A stretch of 64,000 nucleotides of DNA from Azolla caroliniana. Its lineage: Eukaryota > Polypodiophyta. Positions within the stretch are counted from its first letter, which is position 1; every line of letters starts with the position of its first letter. Positions 9,741 through 20,729 of the stretch are shown here, piece after piece. A program made the position numbers and the translations under genes. The notes beneath the pieces are model-generated. The model worked only from the letters and a program-made list of their open reading frames with translations. It ran no database searches and was not told where the DNA came from. The stretch lies in contig JBHGNT010000013.1 in the NCBI GenBank assembly GCA_043228905.1, forward strand, positions 12,586,001 to 12,650,000. Reading direction: 5' to 3'.

Positions 9741-10366
9741 GGTTCTAAGAACTCTGACTCCTTTGTCTTCCGCATTCCGATTCGGTAAGGAGGGCTTTGG
9801 CGTCGGAGATCACCTCCTTGTCTTTCCGACACGCCTCCTCATCTAGCAAGCTCGACTTGACTCTTGCTAGGGATAGTTGTTTTCCTTCCGGCCCGGCGTT
9901 GCCCAACGTGACAACTAACGTCTCCTAGCTATCTGGGAGGGAACCGAGCAGGAGAAATGCAAGTACCTCATCGGCGAGAGGTACTTCCAACGAGGTTGCT
10001 TGATGTATTAGCCCCTAGAAGGCATTCATGTGCTCCGCCATACTGGAGCCATCTTGGTACCAGAGTCTCACTAGCTTCCGGAATACTGAAACCTGATTAA
10101 CAGTCGATCTTCTCCCAGAATTCATGGGCCTTACTTTCTTCATTGAAGTTGTTGTACAGGCTCATGTCGATGAAGCATCGGATGTATGTCGTCGTCTTCA
10201 TATGCATCACCTCCCACATTGTGGCGTCGATCTTATCTGGTCTCTTGTCCCTGAACTGAACCGGCAACCAAAGATCTTTGACCGCCAGCATATCCCTCAT
10301 CTTCGACTTCCACACTGAGTAGTTGGAGCCGGTGGGCTTGAACATGTTGCCGAACGATTCTTCCAT
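9741..10366 (-). pseudogene. Ty1/copia gag fragment
   Basis: It starts at the ATG at 10366, 15 bases after the primer site, with MEESFGNMFKPTGSNYSVW, the usual copia gag opening. It proceeds to a WEVMHMKTTTYIRCFI segment and stops early at 10097-10099. Past that stop the coding sense continues in other frames as far as the zinc knuckle at about 9690. Gag would form the virus-like particle. The early stop and frame changes make this copy non-functional. Confidence 0.75.
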
Positions 10367-10380
10367 TTCCTGTGTTGTTC

Positions 10381-10392
10381 CCTCTGATACCA
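10381..10392 (-). other. Primer binding site for initiator Met-tRNA (copia)
   Basis: On the minus strand the sequence TGGTATCAGAGG lies 3 bases after the 5' LTR end. This is the standard plant copia primer site, complementary to the 3' end of initiator tRNA-Met. It contrasts with the B-family elements, which lack it. Confidence 0.9.
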
Positions 10393-10395
10393 GAT

Positions 10396-10956
10396 TGTGA
10401 GGAATAGCGTGGAATACTACTCGGCCACAACCGAGTCTTGAATCACTTCGATAAGAGTGCAACACAAGAATGGGAATAGATGTACACACAAAAAGGGTAC
10501 ACTGGATGTTTATGTGGAAAACCCTAAATGGGAAAAACCATGGGAGCCCACAGACTCCGAACTATCACTATGAAGAGAAGGGGTACAAACAGAGACTCGT
10601 AGGCAACGACCTCGAACTCGGTTTCTTCGATAGGCGGCGGTTACAACAAAGTATCGCTCTGTATCTCTCTCCCTCTCACTCTTTGTCACTCTCTCTATAT
10701 AATAGTTACAACAACAATAACGACTACAACCTTAACATCCTACAATGATTGCCCTAAGTCATATTTATACTTATATGAACTTAGGGCTATTTACACATAT
10801 ATATAGCCTCAATGGGCTTACTCAGAAACATATTTACAGATATGTATCTCTTTCGGTTCTCACCGGGTCTCCTCCGGTTTCCGGATCTCTTCCGTTTCTC
10901 ACCGGGTCCTCTTCATTCATCACTGGATCCCATCCAGAGGGACTGATTTCCCAACA
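10396..10956 (-). mobile_element. Copia 5' LTR (561 bp)
   Basis: On the minus strand it begins TGTTGGGAAATC at 10956 and ends CCTCACA at 10396, directly before the primer site. A TATA-like stretch (agtataaatatgac) and a GA-rich run follow U3. A solo LTR of the same family, on the plus strand, is at 61767-62499. The internal region is truncated, so no target duplication can be tested. Confidence 0.85.
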
Positions 10957-12855
10957 CTGTGTTGTTTGTTGTGCATAGCTCGACATGTCCTCACATATTA
11001 TTTTGCATATTCTTTCATCACTTCTGTGATGTTCACCTACATCTCAATCACTATCTCGACATCTAGGAAATAAGCTCCCAAACAATTATCTTTGTCCAAT
11101 GTGATTAGTTGGTAAAGAAAGAAACTATGGAGAGATTCGAAACCTATTTAAATTAGGTCACGCGTGTAGCTAAAGTTCTTGCGCCATTTAATGGATTGCC
11201 TTTGAATGTTCAATTTATATCCATGCACCATTTACTGTAATTGAAATCGCATATGCATGCAATAATGTCTACGTAGTATTCATTCTGACTACATTCACAT
11301 GTGTAAGCAATGGCAATGCATAACTTCGGGAAATTGTCTTATGTTCTCTTGATGTGAATATATACATTGAGGAGGAATAAACATCACTATTATGTTAAAC
11401 TAACTTAAGTTTGATAGAACCTACGAAAAGCTAGGTTTTCAAATCTTGATGTAAAGATTGCAAGACATCATTGTATTTTCATGATGCGATAAGATGAGCA
11501 TTCCACAATTATATTTTGAGCAATATGATTCAATGTTTCAAGCCCTTGATAAGAATAGTGTTCTAAAGATTCTCTATACAAAAGAGAACTAAACTGGATT
11601 TAGAATACACAAAGAGAACTGAACTAGATTTAGAATACACATTATGCAACCACAACAATAAATTATATCAACATTCATTGCATTAAGACATTGAAATATT
11701 GAAATTGCCATCAACAAAAAAATGATTACAAAATTAAGATAAGTTTCAGCTTAACTTCTTGTTTTCTGAAGATAAGACACATTGAATACATGACACAAAA
11801 TTTCCCTCCATTTTTCACATGTTATATGATCTAGGTCATAACCTAACTAGTTTAATATGTAGGGAGAGTTTTCATATTAACAAAGTGTGTTTCTTATTGT
11901 GAAAATATCAACTGAAACTCAAAACAAGCTTAAGCGTACTTAATTTTCACTTGTATAGCATTCACTTCCTTATAATATGTATATATAAAAGAGCATTAAC
12001 CCTCTCTAAATTTCAACAAACTTTTGTTAATATAAAAAAATGAGCATTATGTTTACCACAAGTGATTGATCTATATTCAATACAAAATCATTGTCATAAA
12101 AAAATGCATATTGGTGTATGCTATCAAAACCATTGCCTTCAAAATACATTCATCAATTACCATATTCTAAACCATTTGATTGCCAACATTATCATACGAT
12201 GGAGTTTTTCATGTGTCTACTCATACCTAAACCTCAAAATTCCTTACTTTGTAAAAGCATCTCAAAGCATGCAAATACATTACATAAATCTCACACGATT
12301 TCATTGTAAAATTAAATATTGCAATATTATTGTGCCAAACATAACCCAATGGCTATTAAGCTTCAGATTTTCATATGCATCTCTTCTTTTTAGTTTTTTA
12401 CTTGACACTACGATTTCAACAAAACAACATACACTGATTTCCCTTCCAATACTAAAAAACTACTTTGATGAAAAGCAACATTAAAATAATTTAATCATCA
12501 AGTGTTAATTACACATGTGGACATGCGTGACTACTCTCTAAGGCATGTACATTTCAAGTGAGAAACTATTAACGACACTAATTCATGTGGTGTTCTTACT
12601 AGGAAGAAACATATAGATTGTGATCACAAAACCTTGAGTACAATTTCATGTGGAGATGCACTAGTCTAGTTTTTTGTATGTGTCACTTAATAACACACTC
12701 AAGGTCTAGTAGTATTCTCCCAAGGAATTCAAAATCAAATCTATTGTATGTCTTTCCTTTGAACCACATGAAGTTCGCAACTTAACATATATAAGGAGTT
12801 TGCTTAGATATTTAACTTCTCAAAGACTCTAAAAAGATGTCACCCATGACATTAC
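10957..12855. other. AT-rich intergenic DNA
   Basis: No gene is supported. A 30-bp tandem pair (agagaact-aact-gatttagaatacac) is at 11580-11640. The 140-codon frame at 12062-12484 has compositional features of AT-rich noise and no domain. Confidence 0.6.
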
Positions 12856-14128
12856 TCAATTGTAATGTCTATCTGGAATCTCCTCCATGGAACTCCACCA
12901 TGCACGCTCTTCCAAGGACGCAGAAGCGATGGTTCTCCGCCTCACAGTTACCTCTTCATTGCCCGTTTTCACATTACCTTCTTCTTTGTCTCCACCCGGG
13001 ACCCATACCCCGGTCGATGGATCTGGTCTCCACCATGTCTTAGGTTTACCTTTACTAGCTCCTCCACTACTTTGTTCTTGATCATCAGATGCATCTTTGG
13101 TGGCATCACTTGCATACTTTTGAATTCTACAAAGTGCTACCAAGTATCCATCAACTTGTCACCACATAAAACAAAACGAATAACAATAGAAATGAGCTAG
13201 GCAAACTTCAGAGTATGGAGAATCCAATAGCGAGCCTACCAATGAGAAACTAAACTAAATATCATGTTAGATCAAATCATAATACCGATCACGTTAGGGA
13301 TGAGTATATAATCAATCAAGGAGCTACATGACACAACATCTTTATAATGACACTTCATAAACTAAATATCGTGTTAGATCAAATCATAGTAAGGATCGCT
13401 AGGGATGAGTATATGATCAATGAAGGAGCTCCGTGACACAACACCTTTATAAAGAAGTACAGATCAAACTAAGGTACCTAACACATATATGTCAAGTTAG
13501 GTTGCTAAGCTCTACAAAAACTCAGGATGTATAGACTATTAAATTACTGACATAAAACTATGAAGACGAATCGGTATTCCGAATCTTGTTTCCTACATCA
13601 ACCGGGTTTCTGTATAGGTATTCCGAATCTTCGCTCCTACATCAATCGGGATTCAGTTTTTATATGTTTCTCTCTTAGCCAAATCTAGTTACATAATTTA
13701 GATACATTTGTTGTTTCCCATTGATGAGGAGGTAAAACATGTTAGAGATGTATTCTCTCGATGACCGACCCGCCCCAATGAGGCCTAGTCATTCTGGTAT
13801 CCTTAGAATTTTGTGCCTTTCCAGTGTTAATTAATTTAACTGTATCTTATTTTATCGGATTTGTTTTCAAAAAGGAAACCCGCCTAATTAGTGCCATCGA
13901 CCATCTAATTAGTTCAATTATAGACGATTTTCAAAGTTTCAACAAAAGCATGAACAGAGGTTCATGATTATTGGAAGAGAGACAGAGAGAGAAGCTTCTT
14001 GGATATGTTAAGGCTCTGCTGAATGGGATTAAAAATCAGTCAATTTTGGATTACCTGACCGTCATACTCAGGCTGGGGCGATTCTTCTCACAAATCCTCA
14101 CAATCATCCGATAGCACGCCATAGCCAT
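12856..14128 (-). CDS. LEA-type protein (LEA_3/SAG21-like or At5g17165-like), two exons, 114 aa
   Basis: Exon 1 is 14128-14055 (starts ATGGCTATGGCG, 74 nt). The donor is CAG|GTAATC, and exon 2 is 13126-12856 after acceptor TTTGTAG. Phases fit exactly: AG + A makes an Arg codon, giving 345 nt and one uninterrupted frame. The N-terminus is short, basic and free of acidic residues before Glu14 (MAMACYRMIVRICEKNRPS), like the organelle-targeting leaders of this family. After a Gln/Ser-rich stretch comes the motif TWWRPDPSTGVWVPGG, matching the W-x-PDP-x-TG-x-x-x-P signature of LEA_3 and related proteins. The C-terminus has SLEERAWW and MEEIPD, closer to the At5g17165-like group. Such proteins are small, hydrophilic and stress- or seed-associated. 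The 928-bp intron, normal splice sites and intact frame support a real gene. Product subgroup is less certain than gene structure. Confidence 0.75.
13251..13645. repeat. Tandem duplications inside the LEA-gene intron
   Basis: A unit of about 113 bp beginning aactaaatatc-tgttagatcaaatcat occurs at about 13253 and 13367. A shorter pair around ggtattccgaatctt lies at 13573 and 13616. Both are inside the intron and do not affect coding. Confidence 0.7.
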
Positions 14129-14218
14129 CGCCAAATTTCCTTTCCGATTCGATTCGATTCGATTCCAATTTCAAAACGCACGAAACGATACACAAAACGC
14201 ACCGCTAAATTCCATACA

Positions 14219-14234
14219 ACCTACTCTATATATA
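14219..14234 (-). promoter_or_regulatory. Probable TATA box of the LEA-type gene
   Basis: On the minus strand CTATATATAGAGTAGG lies about 95 bases upstream of the start codon. The intervening leader contains a short GATTC repeat. Position and sequence fit a plant TATA box, but the neighbourhood is TA-rich generally. Confidence 0.45.
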
Positions 14235-14332
14235 GCTATAGCTATACATATATAGATATATAGCTAAATAGATGGCTATAGCTTATGTTTTGTTAAGAAC
14301 TACCTACCTATACAAAGGAGGTGTATGTATGT

Positions 14333-14357
14333 GGGGGGGGGGGGGGGGGGGGGGGGG
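14333..14357 (+). repeat. Poly-G run of 25
   Basis: Twenty-five consecutive G after gtatgt. Long G runs are error-prone in sequencing, so the exact length is unreliable. Confidence 0.9.
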
Positions 14358-15922
14358 AGACTTTTTAAGTTCTCATTTCATATCGAAAACAAGCCTTTCA
14401 TTGGCACGCCATAACGAACTCGGGCCCAAGGGCTCGGGCTCGTAAAACATTTGTCTTATATATTTGGGGTGATCATGTTATCTTGTTTCCATTCTCTCGG
14501 ATTCGATTTGGAAGTAACCGACACCAACAAAACAAAACATCGGTAAATTTGTTTCATGAGGTAAAACATTGCCTATGGCAGCTCCAGTGTAGTGTCAACC
14601 CGTCTCACGTGATTGTGGGGACCGTTTCCTGGATCACTGGTGCTACTTACTTGCAGATTCCCGTTCCAATATCTTCACCCTCGGCGAAATTGTCCAGGGC
14701 ACACGCTTGAGGAGTTCAATCTATGTAAACCCTGCTATGTCTTGTGCTTTCAAGGCCTACTTTGCAAATATGGGCCCCTAGTGGCACCCTTACTTACGTA
14801 AAACACGTATAGAACAAGGAATATAAAAGATATCGTTCATTGAACGAACTAGGTAGATTAGATACACATAACGTAGGGAACCACCCCCACTCATTTAGTC
14901 GTCTGCACATGCAAGTTTGGCTATGTGGTTGATTCTTTGGATACAACTAGGAATGGGAAAGGTGCATCTCATCAACCAACCTCTCATCAACCAAGCACTT
15001 ATCGTTGCAACTATTATGGAAGTCTAGGAAAATATTTCAGTATGTTTAATAGTAGCAATGATATTCCAATTGTAAAAAATGCATCTGTCGAGTAAAATAA
15101 TCGGGCATGTGAACACTACATTCCAAACCATTCAAAGAAATGTGTCATGACTCCCCTCCCAACTTATGTATAGGTAACCAACTTTTATGCAAGTAGTGGA
15201 AAAAAATTTAGTTATGTTTAAGAATAGGAATGATAAATATTATAATGATGCAAAATGCATATTTCCGGCAAATTTATCGGGCATGTGAACACAACATTCC
15301 AAATTGATCCAAGAAATGTGTCGTGCCTCCATGGAATACCTATATCTAGCTAACCATTTAGTGAGGTCATGTGTAGAAAAGAGAGGCCTAACTTGATCAT
15401 AAAATGACAAAGTAATACAAGTGGGAAATAATGTGGAACTCATTATCAACAAGAAACACATCCCAAATGTGGAAGTAAGTTAAGTGAAAAATACCATTTT
15501 CTCTTCATTGCAATCTTGGCATATTAATATTAGAGCCAATGCATTATCCACTTTGGCTAGCAATTTGTTTTAGTATTATTACATTATGCTCATTTGCATT
15601 AAGTTATGAGTCAATAGACTAAGACAATATATTTCATGTTCGTGGTAGCATTGATGGAATCATTGTTAATATCAGTATATATTTTATATTATAGCATGTT
15701 GCATGATTTAGGGATAGATATATAGATCTTATTACTATCCACAAAGGTCAAATAAAACCAAGAAGTGGAACATTATCATTCACCCAATATTTGGTTGAGA
15801 AGTGCCTATATTAATGTCTTCTAAGGCCAAAATTGGCCCATGAGACAACAAAATGGGATATTTGCCCATTCATCGAAAGTAAAAATAAAATCAAATAAAA
15901 ACAAAGCTTAAGCTAAATAGTT
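14358..15922. other. Intergenic DNA with a ~185-bp diverged tandem duplication
   Basis: No gene is supported. Segments about 15010-15170 and 15190-15350 share aatatttcagtatgttta / aaatttagttatgttta, cgggcatgtgaacac-acattcca and aagaaatgtgtc in the same order. Confidence 0.6.
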
Positions 15923-17152
15923 CTAGTAAAATAACAAACATATTCTACAATGAAATGACTTTATACTAGGCCTAGTTTCATTTCCATCCAAGTCTCTTGA
16001 AAAGAAGTGGGAGTTCAAAGGGTTCGATGTGGATGTGGCCCCCCATGGTCCCAATGTAGAAGGTACCCCAACCATAACTTCTAGTTGGCGTAGCTCACGT
16101 TCCCGTATCTTCTTAATCGTTTCTACTCCATGTCGAGTTGTTTTGAAGCCCAACATCCGAGGGCGTTTGGTTGTTCTTTGCATTTCTATTTCCTCAAGAG
16201 AGAGGCCGAGTGGCGTAACTGTATCTACATTCATCGTCTCCCCTTGTTCCTGAAAAATTACACTACTTACATGTTGATGAATATTAAAAGGGTTATGGTT
16301 AACACTTTGTAGCTTATTCTCCCTATGTTGTTTTAGCTCTAAGATATACCTACCTAGTCTCTTTATATCCAGGGTATCTAATAGTTTGGAGAGGGTGGGA
16401 GAGGGTCCTAATATGTCTTGGTATTCCACCCTTCTCTCAGCATAGGTTGGACACTTGCATATAAAGTGATACTCATTCTCTAACTCTATGTGACATAATC
16501 TACATAGCCTTTCCTCTATAGGGACTCTATTAGCCCGACCATTCTCAAACTCAAGTTGGTGAGATGATATCCTAAGTTGTCCAATGGCCACCCTTAGTGC
16601 ATTTGATAAGAAAGTATCTCGATATCTTGGTCGTGTAATAAAACCTAACTTAGAGAAGTGCAAGAAGTGTTCCTTATAGTACAACATTTTAGATGGGAGT
16701 GGCTCTTGTGGGGTGATCCATGTATATCTAGTGTAAATTTGCCATATTTTTTGGCGTATTACTTTATTACGGTCTTCATGAGATATTAAAGTTTGATCAG
16801 TCCCATGGTTGTACTTAAGGGGAGGTAGGTTATTAATGTCTATGTCATTTGCAAGTAACCAACTCACTGTAGTGTTATACCAAGAGCTAGTGTCTCCAAA
16901 CGCATATAGGGATCGGGATGCCTCAAAGGCTCGACGGGAGATCCTATCTTGTGGTTGGCTATATATCTGATGAATAAAAACTGCCGCTTGGAAAAGTGCT
17001 TCTACTAACATCGGGGGCAAACTGAACTCTTCTCTAATAATGTCATGTGGTACTATCAATTTGCTTCGGAGTTGACGTGATAGCATCATCACCAAAGGTC
17101 TCTCTAATTGCGTCCACATGAAAGATGGTAGACCTAGAGCCCATACTACTTA
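15923..17152 (-). pseudogene. LINE-type reverse transcriptase C-terminal region
   Basis: An uninterrupted frame of about 409 codons (ATG at 17119, open upstream to a stop near 17150). It begins WALGLPSFMWTQLERP, resembling the post-catalytic part of LINE RT. It continues through NALRVAIGQLRISSHQLEFE to a zinc-binding box, CRLCHIELENEYHFICKC (C-x2-C, H-x2-C-x-C). The catalytic RT and endonuclease are absent upstream, so the element is 5' truncated. The long clean frame is unusual in this decayed setting. The minus-strand endonuclease piece at 18896-19560 could be from the same or another LINE. Confidence 0.7.
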
Positions 17153-17947
17153 TGCATACATGAGGGAAGGGATCACTAATGAGTTGAAGAGCCATCCTTA
17201 GTCTGTGGTTCTTGGAAGTATGCCTGATGGCATTGTCTCTCTAAGAGTGAGAGGGATGTATACCCTCTCGTTAGCCTATCTTTGGTTGCCTGGGTCTCGA
17301 GAATTTACCTGAATGAGCACTAAAAGTGACTCCCAAGAGAGAGAGAAAGAGCAACGACTTTGTTGATGAAGAACTTCACTCAAGACGTGATATAACATGC
17401 TAGAAGATATTCAAGATTAAAGTTAGTTAGAGAAAAGCCATGTACATAATATAGAGTTGATACAATTATATAATCTAGTTTTCTAATGTATTAAATTATA
17501 TTTATTAATAGTTGTGAGAAAACTTGATATTGTGTAATATCCATACAATTCATTATCCCCCAAATTTACCCAATTGAAAATTTGGATGTAATATGAGGTT
17601 TGTCAAGGACCAACGCCAACTATTGAAAAGTTCTTTCCACAACCATGTCTTGGGAAACAAGTAGAGAGAATTGTTTTACCCGTTCCAAGAAGACCTTAGT
17701 AGTATGCCTATTCCAAAGCAAGAGGGTTAATTGCTTGTGAACAATTTTTGTGTCTTGTGGTAACGTGAATCGTTGGAGATTAAATATCTTAACTTGGAGA
17801 TTTAATATCTTAATTGATAAAACCCCAAGTAAGAAACACCATAGGAATAAGATTTCTTTAATGGCAAAGCAACATGTCAAATTCTTGCTAAGCACTTTTT
17901 CCACCAAGAGCGTGACATAACTATACTCCATAGCATAGTTCCTAATA

Positions 17948-18010
17948 TTCGCGTACGTCCAATTTACTGGATGTACGCGAACGTTTGCAAACGTACGCGT
18001 ATGATACGCG
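17948..18010. repeat. Three consecutive CpG-rich palindromes
   Basis: Arms 17948-17961 and 17968-17981 (ttcgcgtacgtcca / tggatgtacgcgaa, one mismatch) enclose 6 bases. A perfect 14-bp palindrome acgtttgcaaacgt follows at 17981-17994. Then come arms cgcgtat / atacgcg (17996-18002, 18004-18010). The surroundings are AT-rich. Confidence 0.85.
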
Positions 18011-18290
18011 ATATTCGTTTGGCTTCTTCTTCTTCTTTTTGACTTTTTTTGGGTTTCTTTAATTTTTGATATTCATAATTCTTTGTGAATAGAAGTGACG
18101 TCTGACACACACACTCTCTCTCTCTCTCTCACGAGAACTGACAAATCTTCTCCCTCTACAAAATTCTAGATATCTAATATACATATTACACACTCCCTCA
18201 CACAGACAACCCATAGCTCCTCTCTCTCTCTCTCTCTCTAGAGTCTAGATATACACTCAACCACTATCTCCTTGCACATGCAAAACAGGG

Positions 18291-18360
<70 letters not shown>
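18291..18360 (+). repeat. (CT)n microsatellite, about 35 units
   Basis: A pure ct run. The Leu/Ser frame through it is an artefact. Confidence 0.97.
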
Positions 18361-18364
<4 letters not shown>

Positions 18365-18895
18365 AAAACACACAATTATATTAATAAATGTATGTGTAAA
18401 ACACTACTTACAATACGTGTGACAATGGAGTATGGTCACACACTAACCACACTATACTACATGGGTAGTGGAACATGTTGAATTACCAATAGGCAAGACG
18501 AACACTCCACCGAGGAAAGAATTTCCACTTGTTCTAATAAAGAAAATTGCCACATTAGTACTCCCTTCAACTTTCGTAGATATGCTTTCACTCCATGTCT
18601 ACCATTGAATACAAAAGTGTTTCACCCCAATGAGGAATATGATGTTGAAATGGCAACCGTCATTATCTTGGCACCATGAACAGCTTGTAAATTATCCTCG
18701 CATCTCAGAGACATCTGATATATATGATCCATCAAGCCGTTTCAAGGAGGTAATAGAGATAGGTTTATATTTTTGTTTGAACTGATTGAAGAATTCCTTA
18801 TTAACTCAATCTTGCTTTTGCGACCAGCGAGCAGGATTGCGATAAAAGAGGAACGTCGAACGTGCCGGTTGCTTTTCTTTTAAACTTCTTTTTAC

Positions 18896-19560
18896 CTACC
18901 ACAAATCAAAAAGTAGTGTGGATGAAGTTGGATACCTTTCCAACAATTTTTGTAATGTTGCGAGAGCACAACACAAATTGGCAATTTCTGAATTGCAGCG
19001 ATACACCGAAACTGAAACTATATTCATGAAGAAATTTTTTGTATCAAGTATGGCATCAACCATATTACGAAGCAAACAATCATCCATCAAGTTGTATTTT
19101 AAACATATCTAAACAATTGATATCCAATGGCTATCATCAGATAGCAAGGAAGGAGGAATACACCACTGCTTAGAGTATTGCTTCTTATAAAATGTAACAT
19201 TTAACTTCAGAGGGTCATGGTCAGATATCATTGATCCCGGAATAATGCCAAGGGATCTGCCCGCATCCCAGAAGAAATTGTTGGCATAAAATCTATCCAC
19301 CTGAGACAAAGTAGCACTAACCACATTCCCATTTGATCTAGAAAACTGCAGGAACCCCTGTTTACGTGAGAACAATGGCACCTTCCATAAATCAAGCAAA
19401 CCAAAGGCAAAACAAAAGGAGTTCCAACACTTAGCTTCCCAACCTGAAACTGTAGTAGTTGTACATCCTATTCTATCAGAAGCATCCTCGATCATATTAA
19501 AATAGTATTTTTGTGGGCTTTCATTTTGTACCTAGAGCACATCTTGAGATTTCCCACTAG
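18896..19560 (-). pseudogene. LINE endonuclease (APE-type) C-terminal fragment
   Basis: The frame 19109-19495 starts near FNMIEDASDR, the position of the GDFN box of APE-type endonucleases. It has QVDRFYANNFF and ends with ISDHDPLKLNV, the catalytic SDH box. A second frame (18896-19090), with a DDCLLRN segment and a CCALATLQKLLERYPTSS segment, looks like the linker after the endonuclease. The RT is missing. The stop between the two frames and the damaged GDFN box show it is dead. Confidence 0.7.
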
Positions 19561-20729
19561 TAATAAAGAGCATCACAAAAAAGACAAAACTAGATATTAT
19601 AAAATGATGAATTCTACATGTTCCTTATTTGGCATGAAGGAAATCTTGGAAATGGCATGTGATAACTTAGCATCTTCCTAAAGCAAATGCTTTCGTCTAT
19701 TTCTCTAACCATATTTTGTACAAATTTGAATCAAGAAAAGTTGTTTTGGTCATGTGTATGCAATGTAGAAAACCATATAAAAATGAAATAAACCATGATT
19801 TATTTTGGAAATTACATTACACACAACTTCATAGTTGAAACATAAGTTGGACCTATCATAACATATGTACTGTACGCAATGAACCTTTACAATGTTGATT
19901 CATGCAGCTCTTGCTCAATACAACAACCGTATCAAAAAATATTCAAGGATATATTCAACATCAGGACTTCTATAAAATTCCAAGTTAGGAATGGGATCTT
20001 TGGTCTCTTGCAGTTGCCCAGTGAATGGTGTCAGCTACATGATTGTAAGAAAATCTGTGCGCAAATAATTAAATGTTAAACAAATTTGAGTAGTGAAGAG
20101 ATTTTTTAGTTCCTCTACATGAATTTGAAACCACCCAACTGAGAAAAAGTGAACATTAAGCCTTGTAATCAATATTTTCGGTACTCGTAAACCATCTATG
20201 CATAAATATGTATTGAATCGAAATAACTACCATATCAATAATGAGAAAAACCTAGAATACAAACATCTAGAAATTTGAATAGCCTTTAGGTAAAGTTTAG
20301 TGGACTAGTTTGTTATCACCTATCTAGTTTCATGTGTCTTATGAGGATTACCATGCTTCTATGTGTTTGTGTGTGTATGTGTGATAACATGCTTAATCGA
20401 TGTGTATACATGTATGTGTGTATCTTTCAAAGATGTTGGTGTGTATGCGTGTGAAACATGTATGTATGTGTTTGTCTAACAAGAATAATTCCTAACATGG
20501 GACAACCCTACCATTGGGTGAAGTACAATAGGGGACTCCTACCTTGGAAAGTGAGTGACCCTTGATTTTGATGAAGTTTGCGAAATGAGTGTGAGACCAA
20601 GAGATGGAGCACAAGGTTCCTTTTCAACAAAACTACACTAACAAATGTTTCACTACCAAAAGAGAGAGAAATGAGGTATAGAGGACTTACACGTATGTAT
20701 ACGAGACATTCGAGGGAGCTTATCAACGA
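19561..20729. other. Intergenic DNA downstream of the polygalacturonase
   Basis: No gene is seen. A TG-rich stretch (tgtgtgtatgtgtg) lies at about 20360-20480. The part next to 20729 may be the 3' UTR of the polygalacturonase. Confidence 0.5.

Larger units (their letters stand above)
17153..18895. other. Intergenic DNA with palindromes and CT microsatellites
   Basis: No gene is supported. It contains the CpG-rich palindrome cluster at 17948-18010 and CT runs at 18113-18130, 18220-18240 and 18291-18360. The 103-codon minus frame at 17620-17931 has no recognised domain. Confidence 0.6.

Noticed and set aside
12062-12484. 140-codon plus-strand frame
   Set aside because: AT-rich, no domain, no splice or promoter context, composition as in random AT-rich sequence.
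18272-18481. Ser/Leu repeat proteins from CT microsatellites (also 58009-58215 and 62087-62405)
   Set aside because: The frames are translations of dinucleotide runs without other coding evidence.
17153-18896. Joining the LINE endonuclease (18896-19560) and the RT C-terminus (15923-17152) as one element
   Set aside because: They share strand and order, but no RT coding is seen in the 1.7 kb between them. Separate remnants are equally likely, so they are listed apart.
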